Position numbers and translations under genes: made by a program
Notes under the pieces: generated by a model
Database searches by the model: none
Seen by the model: only the letters and a program-made list of their open reading frames with translations
Told to the model about the DNA's origin: nothing
Shown: piece after piece, positions 1 to 4,911 of the stretch
Position numbering within the stretch: the first letter of the stretch is position 1
Layout: every line of letters starts with the position of its first letter
NCBI GenBank assembly: GCA_044426075.1
Contig: JAWXUT010000089.1
Coordinates: 1 to 7,119 of the forward strand
Direction of reading: 5' to 3'
Source of the DNA: JAWXUT01 sp044426075
Lineage (GTDB): Bacteria; Bacillota; Clostridia; Christensenellales; DTU072
DNA length: 7,119 nt

Positions 1-753
1 TGGGATGCTCAAACTTGTTAGACTACTGCATCCATAGAATGAATTATCTCCTAAACTTGTCACGCCGTATGGGATGCTCAAACTTTTTAGACTGCTGCAA
101 GAACTGAATACATCACTTCCTAAACTTGTCACGCTATCTGGGATGGTCAAATCTGTTAGACTACTGCAACCATAGAATGCATAGCTTCCTATACTTTCTA
201 AGTTATCTCCTAGAATTACGCTCTTTAGGCTAGTACATTTGTCGAATGCATAACTTCCTATACTTTCTAGGCTAGCTCCAGTTGTCACGCTTGCTAGACT
301 CGTGCAATAATAGAACGCACGTCTGCCTATTGTTGTTACGCTATCAGGAATTACTATGCTCGTTAGACTAGTGCAAGAACTGAATGCATAATTTCCTATG
401 CTTGTTACAGAATCTCCCATACTCACGTTTGTTAGACTAGTGCAAAAATAGAAAGCGCAAATTCCTATACTCGTCACACTATCTCCCATAGTAACGCTCT
501 TTAGAGTAGCGCACAAATCGAACGAATAAGCACCTATGCTTTCTACGCCATCTCCTATACTCGCGCTCACTAGACTACTGCATTTGTAAAATGCCCAATC
601 CCCTATGCTTGTCACGCTATCAGGAATTACTATGCTTGTTAAACCACTACATTCACGGAATGCATAACTTCCTATACTCGTCACATTCTCTCCGATTGTC
701 ACGCTTTTTATATTTGAATTCTCTCTAAAAGCAGAAGATGATATTGCTGTTAT
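1..753 (-). repeat. Eleven 69-bp units encoding 23-residue LRR_5 (BspA-like) repeats
   Basis: From residue 466 to the left edge the protein is a gapless array of 23-residue units following the pattern VTSIGxxAFxxCxSLTS, then V/I-x-I and a P/G-D-S turn. Unit starts are residues 466, 489, 512, 535, 558, 581, 604, 627, 650, 673 and 696; the last is cut by the edge at residue 716. No unit varies in length. Leu/Ile, Ala-Phe and Cys positions are nearly invariant, as in BspA/TpLRR-type surface proteins. The array may continue beyond the window. Confidence 0.93.
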
Positions 754-2148
754 TGGCAATCCATCATATGTATTAGTAATAACAATATCTGTGTCTGTTG
801 CAGAACCTATTCCAGCTAATGAATAACTAATCCCATCGCTATTTAGTGTGTATGCTAAACCTGCCGAGCCTTCTTGCCATTGGGCATATAGAGTAATGCT
901 TTCGTCATTTATGCTTGTTAGATTTTCAATGCTTTGACTGTCTGTATAGCTTGTGCCTGTGCCGTCAGCACTTGTATTCCAACTAACGAAAGTATAACCC
1001 GTTTTTGTGAATGTATTTATCGTTATACTTTGAATTTCGTCATAAGTGAAACCTTGGCTAGCCATTGAACCACTTCCGCTATTGGCATCGAATGCAATTG
1101 TATAACTGTTTGCTTCCCATTGTGCGTATAGTGTTTTCTCATCATCATCAACCGCTGTTACATTTGGAGCGATGTGTTCGTCACTGTAGCTTTCACCACT
1201 TCCGTCCGCTTTTGTATTCCAACTAACGAATGTGTAACCTTCTTTTGTAAATGTGTTAGTTGTCAAACTTTGAGTTGCATCATAAAATAAAATTTGATTG
1301 CTTATTGTTCCACTACCGCTATTAGCGTCAAATACAACTGTATATGAGTGTGTCAAGTACTCAGCCACCAGAGTAATATCACTAGTGATTGGGGTTGCAA
1401 AATCAAATACTTCATCGTCTAATAACCAAGCCCAAAAGGTGTAACCTGTTTTTTCTGTGGCACTAATTGTTTCAACAGTATCTCCGTCTTCAACATTACA
1501 AATGGTTTCTACTCCATTTGACGAGAATGTAACATCATAAATACAATTTTTATAAATAGTAAAAGTATAGTTTGTAATCGTTAGACCATCTAAACTTTTT
1601 AGTTGCAAATAATATGTATTAGCTCCCTCATCCAAACTCACCATTCCCAAATAATTTTGTGTAAAATCGCTATTGAAAATAGTCATTGTGCTGTTAGATG
1701 TATTTTTGATAGTATTATATATATCATACACTGTGGTAGCATAAGGAACTTGGCAATATAATGTTTTATCCGTGTAGTTTATGGTCACACCGTCGCTTGC
1801 ATAAAAACCTATTATACTGTTTGTGCTGTTTTCGACAACAACCTCTTCCCACTTTGCGTATAATGTAATATCACTTAAAACTTCGCTGTTTGCATCATAC
1901 AATATTGTACATTCCGCATCTTCACACCACCCCGCAAAAATATACTCATCCTTGCTTGGACTCTCTGGCATAGTAAAAATGCTCTCATCACTATCTAACG
2001 TTGTAGTGTGATACTCAACATCATCCACCATAAAAGTAATGGTATAAGTTATTTCGCTACCATTTGATGATGTGCTACAGCCTATCATACCAATGCTTAA
2101 TACAAATAACATTACCACGATTAATATTCCTATATAGTTTTTTTGCAT
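1..2148 (-). CDS. Surface lipoprotein with InlB B-repeats and BspA-like leucine-rich repeats, partial (C-terminus off the left edge)
   Basis: The frame is open from ATG at 2148 to the left edge, giving 716 codons with no stop. The start is set by a purine-rich Shine-Dalgarno (AAGGAAAGGAAG, about 2158-2169) and a signal peptide: MQKN, a hydrophobic core, then a lipobox-like MIGC with Cys24. Mature order: InlB-type repeat at residues about 33-100; an intervening region about 107-200 resembling the cadherin-like beta-sandwich of similar proteins (tentative); a diverged InlB repeat about 204-264; two tandem 80-residue InlB repeats at 269-348 and 349-428 (GYTFVSWNT, TLYAQW motifs); a linker with TDTDIVI; then LRR_5 repeats from 466 to the edge. 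The family is typically surface-exposed and adhesive or host-interacting; any ligand here is unknown. C-terminal content cannot be seen. It is transcribed divergently from purE and probably unrelated in function to the purine genes. Confidence 0.9.
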   Translation of the reverse strand, partial: MQKNYIGILIVVMLFVLSIGMIGCSTSSNGSEITYTITFMVDDVEYHTTTLDSDESIFTMPESPSKDEYIFAGWCEDAECTILYDANSEVLSDITLYAKWEEVVVENSTNSIIGFYASDGVTINYTDKTLYCQVPYATTVYDIYNTIKNTSNSTMTIFNSDFTQNYLGMVSLDEGANTYYLQLKSLDGLTITNYTFTIYKNCIYDVTFSSNGVETICNVEDGDTVETISATEKTGYTFWAWLLDDEVFDFATPITSDITLVAEYLTHSYTVVFDANSGSGTISNQILFYDATQSLTTNTFTKEGYTFVSWNTKADGSGESYSDEHIAPNVTAVDDDEKTLYAQWEANSYTIAFDANSGSGSMASQGFTYDEIQSITINTFTKTGYTFVSWNTSADGTGTSYTDSQSIENLTSINDESITLYAQWQEGSAGLAYTLNSDGISYSLAGIGSATDTDIVITNTYDGLPITAISSSAFRENSNIKSVTIGENVTSIGSYAFRECSGLTSIVIPDSVTSIGDWAFYKCSSLVSASIGDGVESIGAYSFDLCATLKSVTMGDSVTSIGICAFYFCTSLTNVSMGDSVTSIGNYAFSSCTSLTSIVIPDSVTTIGRRAFYYCTSLASVTTGASLESIGSYAFDKCTSLKSVILGDNLESIGSYAFYGCSSLTDLTIPDSVTSLGSDVFSSCSSLKSLSIPYGVTSLGDNSFYGCSSLTSLSIP
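865..1344 (-). repeat. Two tandem 240-bp units encoding InlB/Listeria-Bacteroides repeats
   Basis: Residues 269-348 and 349-428 are two 80-residue copies in exact register. Shared landmarks are YT(V/I)xFDANSGSG, FTKxGYTFVSWNT, ADGxGxSY and TLYAQW. DNA identity is clearly visible (for example the segments encoding FVSWNT and ANSGSG). Two more diverged copies lie upstream in the same protein, at residues about 33-100 and 204-264. These beta-grasp-like modules usually act as stalks on cell-surface proteins. Confidence 0.85.
2077..2148 (-). other. Lipoprotein signal peptide (residues 1-24, lipobox Cys24)
   Basis: Residues 1-24 comprise a short n-region with one Lys (MQKN), an uninterrupted hydrophobic stretch of Ile/Leu/Val/Met, and MIGC followed by a Ser/Thr/Asn-rich linker (STSSNGS). 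This is the layout of a lipoprotein signal cleaved by signal peptidase II and lipidated on Cys24. Met at -3 is less usual than Leu, so this is a good but not perfect lipobox. Confidence 0.8.
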
Positions 2149-2206
2149 AATTTATTCTTCCTTTCCTTGAAAATATAATTTTTTCACTGTATTTAGTGTT
2201 TTGTTA

Positions 2207-2235
2207 ATTATAACATATTTATATACAAAAAGCAA
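2207..2235 (-). promoter_or_regulatory. Sigma-A-type promoter of the lipoprotein gene
   Basis: On the minus strand, TTGCTT (2235-2230) and a perfect TATAAT (2212-2207) are separated by 17 nt. Predicted initiation near 2200 would give a 5' UTR of about 50 nt before the ATG at 2148. The spacing and the consensus -10 make this a convincing promoter, though it is sequence-based only. Confidence 0.75.
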
Positions 2236-2272
2236 CCGTAAATAATATTTTGTTCAGAGTTGCTATTTTTTT
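2227..2272. terminator. Possible weak bidirectional hairpin between the divergent promoters
   Basis: AGCAAC (2231-2236) and GTTGCT (2259-2264) form a 6-bp inverted repeat with a 22-nt AT-rich loop. On the plus strand it is followed by seven T residues (2266-2272), and on the minus strand by TTTTTG. The long loop and short stem make it a weak terminator at best. It overlaps the -35 of the lipoprotein promoter, so it could equally be a protein-binding palindrome or chance. Confidence 0.25.
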
Positions 2273-2331
2273 AGGTGCGTGGCGAATTGTAATTTTTCTT
2301 TTATTTTATAGCTTTAAGTAAGTTGTTATAG

Positions 2332-2360
2332 TAGACATCTTGTTTAAATTATGCTACAAT
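2332..2360 (+). promoter_or_regulatory. Sigma-A-type extended -10 promoter of the pur operon
   Basis: TAGACA (2332-2337, one mismatch from TTGACA) and TACAAT (2355-2360, one mismatch from TATAAT) are 17 nt apart. TGC immediately before the -10 gives an extended -10 (TGn). Initiation is expected near 2366-2368, about 165 nt upstream of the purE start, leaving a long leader. No clear PurR box was seen around it. Confidence 0.75.
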
Positions 2361-2388
2361 GTTAGTATCACATTAGGAGGAAGCTCAA

Positions 2389-2508
2389 TTGACTAACTAC
2401 CTGCTACAAGGACTACAGTATACGGTGTTCATAACAGGCAAAAAGTGCGTACAATTGCGCCCCGACTTTAGGCAAAAAACAGATATCTATGCAATTATCT
2501 TAGGGTAG
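2389..2508 (+). CDS. Candidate 39-codon leader peptide ORF upstream of purE
   Basis: A perfect AGGAGG (2375-2380) lies 8 nt upstream of a TTG codon at 2389. The frame from there is open for 39 codons and stops with TAG at 2506-2508, inside the 3' arm of the purE terminator. The predicted peptide starts MTNYLLQGLQYTV and ends DIYAIILG; I recognise no domain and see no run of one amino acid as in classical amino-acid attenuators. A ribosome completing the ORF would melt the terminator hairpin, while one stalled at the start would cover the antiterminator strand at 2394-2402. Codons such as CTG, CTA, CGC, CCC and AGG are unlike those favoured in the pur genes. The open frame may therefore be chance and the constraint may be on RNA structure instead. 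Confidence 0.4.
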   Translation: MTNYLLQGLQYTVFITGKKCVQLRPDFRQKTDIYAIILG

Positions 2509-2521
2509 TTGCATTTTTTTT
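2489..2521 (+). terminator. Intrinsic terminator at the end of the purE leader
   Basis: An 11-bp stem (2489-2499 with 2504-2514, including two G-U pairs) closes a four-base TTAG loop. It is followed by an uninterrupted run of eight T residues (2514-2521). The purE Shine-Dalgarno GGAGG begins at the next base, 2522. Since no complete gene ends just upstream on this strand, the terminator most likely acts conditionally on purE-operon transcription. Confidence 0.82.
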
Positions 2522-2530
2522 GGAGGCAAA

Positions 2531-3022
2531 ATGGCAAAAGTTGCAATTATTATGGGTAGCGGAAGCGACCTTGGTGTAGTAAAGGGTGCGTATGACGCGC
2601 TGGTTAAGTTTGGGGTAGAAGTGGATATGCGTATAATGAGCGCCCACCGTTCTCCAGAAATTTGCGGTGAGTTTGCAACAAATGCGAAGGCAAATGGCAT
2701 AAAAGTTATAATAGCAGCTGCGGGCAAAGCGGCACACCTTGCGGGAGTAATTGCGGGGCACACAACATTGCCAGTTATAGGTTTACCAATCAAGAGTTCA
2801 ACTATGGACGGGCTTGATAGTTTGTTGTCAACGGTGCAGATGCCAAGCGGTATTCCTGTAGCAACAGTTGCAATTAACGGGGCGGAAAACGCGGGTATTC
2901 TTGCAGTACAAATATTGGCTTTACAAGATGAAGCGCTTGCTGAAAATCTAGTTGCACACAAAAAGAGTATGGCTGACAAAATAGAAAAAGACAATTCTGC
3001 ACTAATTGCAGAGCTTAAATAG
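2531..3022 (+). CDS. purE: PurE, N5-carboxyaminoimidazole ribonucleotide mutase (class I)
   Basis: This 163-residue cytosolic enzyme converts N5-CAIR to 4-carboxy-AIR (CAIR) in de novo purine synthesis. Visible motifs are the nucleotide/phosphate-binding GSGSD (residues 9-13), the catalytic SAHRSP (37-42, His39), AAAGKAAHLAG (62-72), TTLPVIGLP (78-86) and DSLLSTVQMPSGIPVATVAI further on. The length is normal for class I bacterial PurE. Class I enzymes usually work with PurK, which is not in this window. The start is fixed by GGAGG at 2522-2526; the 4-nt gap to ATG is short, and the Shine-Dalgarno directly abuts the terminator U-run. It is the first gene of the operon, and its TAG stop overlaps the purM Shine-Dalgarno. 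Confidence 0.97.
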   Translation: MAKVAIIMGSGSDLGVVKGAYDALVKFGVEVDMRIMSAHRSPEICGEFATNAKANGIKVIIAAAGKAAHLAGVIAGHTTLPVIGLPIKSSTMDGLDSLLSTVQMPSGIPVATVAINGAENAGILAVQILALQDEALAENLVAHKKSMADKIEKDNSALIAELK

Positions 3023-3030
3023 GAGGAATT

Positions 3031-4056
3031 ATGGCAATATCATATAAAGATGCGGGTGTTGATGTTCACGAAGGCTACAGAGCAGTAGATCTTATGAAAA
3101 AGCACGTAAAGTCTACATTTGACAGCAATGTGTTGGGCGACATAGGCAGTTTTGGTGGATTTTATTCTATAGAAGGGTTCAACTACAAGAAGCCAGTTTT
3201 GGTTGCGGGCACCGACGGTGTTGGTACAAAGTTGAAGTACAGTTTCACAATGGAAAAATACGATACTGTGGGTATTGATTGCGTAGCGATGTGTGCAAAT
3301 GACATAGTTTGTCAAGGTGCTAAGCCACTATTATTTTTAGATTACATTGCAACGGGCAAATTGATTCCCGAAGTTGTAGCAGAAATCGTAGGCGGAATCG
3401 CAAATGGTTGTAGGCAAACTGGTTCTGCGTTAATCGGCGGAGAAACAGCGGAAATGCCTAACTTCTATCCAGCGGGCGAGTTTGACCTTGCAGGATTTTC
3501 TGTTGGAATAGTAGACCGTGATTCAATAATATCTGGTAAAGATATAACATCTGGCGATGTGCTAGTTGGTTTAACTTCAAGCGGAATACATAGTAACGGA
3601 TACAGTTTGGTTCGTAAATTATTTGATCCAGATGATAAAGCAATGTTAAAAACATACAGTGATGAATTGGGTATGACATATGGCGAAGCGTTATTAACAC
3701 CAACAAAACTATATGTAAAGCCTGCATTAGAAATCATAAAAGGTGCAAAAGTTAAGGGCATAGCTCACGTAACTGGCGGCGGATTTGTTGAAAACATCCC
3801 ACGCTTTTTGCCAAGCAAAGAGTTGGGAATTGAAATTGATGTAAACGCATACAAAATGCCTCCATTATTTGAAATGTTGGTTAAAAAGGCGGGCATCAGC
3901 AATCAGCAAGCATACAACACATTTAATATGGGTATAGGTATGGTAATGTGCGTAGCAGAAACAGAAGTTGATGCATTGCAACGTGCAGCATCAGCGGTTG
4001 GCGAAACCACATATGTAATCGGCAGAGTAAACAACAAAGGTGGCGTATCTCTATGA
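3031..4056 (+). CDS. purM: PurM, phosphoribosylformylglycinamidine cyclo-ligase (AIR synthetase)
   Basis: PurM uses ATP to close the imidazole ring, converting FGAM to AIR, the substrate for the carboxylation step upstream of PurE. At 341 residues it has the usual length. Family motifs are GTDGVGTK (60-67), DCVAMCANDI (83-92), GGETAEMP (136-143), the nucleotide-region SSGIHSNGYSLVR (183-195), HVTGGGFVENIPR (246-258) and FNMGIGM (298-304). AGGAGG at 3021-3026 overlaps the purE stop and sets the ATG at 3031. The gene ends in TGA, overlapping the purN start in ATGA, so translation of the two is probably coupled. purC and purF, often found between purE and purM in clostridial operons, are absent here. 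Confidence 0.97.
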   Translation: MAISYKDAGVDVHEGYRAVDLMKKHVKSTFDSNVLGDIGSFGGFYSIEGFNYKKPVLVAGTDGVGTKLKYSFTMEKYDTVGIDCVAMCANDIVCQGAKPLLFLDYIATGKLIPEVVAEIVGGIANGCRQTGSALIGGETAEMPNFYPAGEFDLAGFSVGIVDRDSIISGKDITSGDVLVGLTSSGIHSNGYSLVRKLFDPDDKAMLKTYSDELGMTYGEALLTPTKLYVKPALEIIKGAKVKGIAHVTGGGFVENIPRFLPSKELGIEIDVNAYKMPPLFEMLVKKAGISNQQAYNTFNMGIGMVMCVAETEVDALQRAASAVGETTYVIGRVNNKGGVSL

Positions 4057-4637
4057 AAAAGCGTATAGCTGTATTTGCTTCAGGTAGCGGAAGCGATTTT
4101 CAATCCATAATAGATGGGGTTGAAAGCGGAGCTATAAATGCAGAAATAGTGATGTGTGTTGCTAGCAAAGAGGGCATATTTGCCATAGAGCGTGCAGAAA
4201 AGCACAATATTCGCAGTGCGGTGTTTAGTTTAGCCGACTACAACAGCAAGGCAGAGATGTTTGAAGAGATAGCAAAGCATATGGACACATTATTAGTTGA
4301 CTATATAGTGCTTGCGGGTTACTTGACAATATTGCCAGCGGATTTTGTGTCGCAGTATAAAAACAGAATCATAAATATTCACCCCGCACTATTGCCAAAG
4401 TTTGGCGGAGTGGGCTTTTACGGAATGAACGTGCACCGTGCGGTTATAGCCAGTGGCGACAAAGTTAGCGGAGCAACGGTACATTTTGTGGATAGCGGAG
4501 TGGATACAGGAGCAATAATCGCGCAAATCGAGGTTCCAGTAATGGATGACGACAGCGCAGAAGAATTGCAAAAGAGGGTATTAATCGCAGAACATAAACT
4601 ATTGCCACAAGCAATTGCAAAAGTTTGCAAACCCTAA
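4053..4637 (+). CDS. purN: PurN, phosphoribosylglycinamide formyltransferase (10-formyl-THF dependent)
   Basis: PurN transfers a formyl group from 10-formyltetrahydrofolate to GAR, giving FGAR. The 194-residue length fits the single-domain bacterial enzyme. The N-terminal phosphate-binding loop reads SGSGSDFQSI (residues 10-19). The catalytic triad is visible as Asn108 and His110 in INIHPALLPKF and Asp151 in VDSGVDTGAI. Asp15 replaces the Asn of many homologues; as I recall, this variation is common in clostridial PurN. The start overlaps the purM stop by 4 nt, with AAGGTGG upstream as Shine-Dalgarno. The stop codon TAA (4635-4637) lies within the small palindrome AACCCTAAGGGTT, which matches the ends of the repeat element downstream. 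Confidence 0.97.
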   Translation: MKKRIAVFASGSGSDFQSIIDGVESGAINAEIVMCVASKEGIFAIERAEKHNIRSAVFSLADYNSKAEMFEEIAKHMDTLLVDYIVLAGYLTILPADFVSQYKNRIINIHPALLPKFGGVGFYGMNVHRAVIASGDKVSGATVHFVDSGVDTGAIIAQIEVPVMDDDSAEELQKRVLIAEHKLLPQAIAKVCKP

Positions 4638-4642
4638 GGGTT
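4630..4642. repeat. Short palindrome across the purN stop codon
   Basis: AACCCT-A-AGGGTT contains the purN TAA. Closely related sequences (AACCCTATGGGTGAAT) recur at 4724-4739 and 4838-4853, at the ends of the two downstream repeat copies. This suggests the purN terminus is the outer boundary of that element. Confidence 0.6.
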
Positions 4643-4643
4643 G

Positions 4644-4853
4644 AATGAAAAATTGAGGATAAATATTATAAATCAATAAACCTTACTTCTTCATTCTTCA
4701 CTTTAACTTATCACTTAAAATGTAACCCTATGGGTGAATTAAAAATGAAAAATGAGAAATGAAAAATTGAGGATAAATATTATAAATCAATAAACCTTAC
4801 TTCTTCATTCTTCACTTTAACTTATTACTTTAAATGTAACCCTATGGGTGAAT
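4644..4853. repeat. Duplicated 96-bp hairpin-forming intergenic element
   Basis: Positions 4644-4739 and 4758-4853 are direct copies, gap-free and differing at two positions (4712/4826 and 4717/4831). Each copy can form an imperfect stem: AATGAAAAATTGAGG (4644-4658; 4758-4772) pairs with CCTTACTTCTTCATT (4681-4695; 4795-4809), 13 of 15 positions pairing if one G-U is allowed, around a 22-nt AT-rich loop. Copies are bounded by CCCTA(A/T)GGGT(T)GAAT. The 18-bp spacer (4740-4757) is an AATGA-rich stretch like the left arm. There is no ORF, no transposase and no T-run that would make it a terminator. It resembles a MITE-like or REP-like dispersed repeat that has duplicated within the operon; membership of a genomic family is inferred, not shown. 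Confidence 0.85.
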
Positions 4854-4860
4854 GAATAGA

Positions 4861-4882
4861 GGGGATATAAATTAATATCCTT
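4861..4882 (+). other. Small inverted repeat upstream of purH
   Basis: GGATAT (4863-4868) and ATATCC (4875-4880) form a 6-bp stem with an AAATTA loop, extendable by two G-U pairs to 4861-4882. No T-run follows, so it is not a terminator. It sits about 30 nt before the purH start and could be an mRNA processing or stability element, or chance. Confidence 0.3.
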
Positions 4883-4911
4883 GACAATCTATATTAAGAA
4901 AGGAGCATCAA

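Larger units (their letters stand above)
2367..2521 (+). promoter_or_regulatory. purE 5' leader with attenuator architecture, class unknown
   Basis: The leader between the predicted transcription start and purE ends in a strong terminator. A segment near its 5' end, TAACTACCT (2394-2402), can pair with GGGTAGTTG (2503-2511) through seven Watson-Crick and two G-U pairs. That would sequester nearly all of the terminator's 3' arm (2504-2512). CCTG (2400-2403) can alternatively pair with CAGG (2435-2438), which would release it. A further small hairpin is possible at 2455-2475 (TTGC with GCAA). Such mutually exclusive pairings are expected of a riboswitch or translation-controlled attenuator. I see no purine-riboswitch, ZTP (pfl), PRPP/ykkC or T-box core. 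The ligand or signal is unknown; folding was done by eye. Confidence 0.6.

Noticed and set aside
1..753. CRISPR-like array because of the regular 69-bp spacing
   Set aside because: The periodicity is a continuous coding repeat (23-residue LRR) with no unique spacers and no identical short repeats.
1823..2011. A 62-codon plus-strand open frame
   Set aside because: It is antisense to the lipoprotein coding region, whose signal peptide and InlB repeat are clear in the minus frame.
2251..2435. PurR boxes (GAACA-type) in the pur promoter region
   Set aside because: GAACA occurs only on the minus strand (complements of TGTTC at 2251-2255 and 2426-2430). The flanks do not match the CGAACATT-type box, and the two are not arranged as the usual inverted pair near the promoter.
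2361..2530. Known riboswitch (purine, ZTP/pfl, PRPP/ykkC, THF, T-box) in the purE leader
   Set aside because: I could not find the conserved core words of these classes, such as the ZTP CCGCCUGGGC segment or the T-box TGGNACCGCG. A covariance search would be decisive and was not possible.
2500..2994. A 164-codon minus-strand open frame antisense to purE
   Set aside because: It is a shadow of purE in a low-stop frame. Its Ala/Ser-rich translation has no recognisable domain, and the plus-strand PurE match is unambiguous.
3040..3761. Minus-strand open frames within purM
   Set aside because: No family motifs; they lie wholly inside a clear purM and are explained as antisense shadows.
4389..4630. 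Minus-strand open frames within purN
   Set aside because: Shadows of purN with no Shine-Dalgarno or domain support.
4881..4909. Perfect TTGACA upstream of purH as a -35 element
   Set aside because: At 16-18 nt spacing the sequence is gagcat/agcatc/gcatca, not a -10. TATATT occurs only 3 nt downstream, so no promoter is supported.
4638..4911. Intrinsic terminator between purN and purH
   Set aside because: The hairpins in the duplicated element and at 4861-4882 are not followed by T-runs, and purH continues the same pathway, so termination is not supported.
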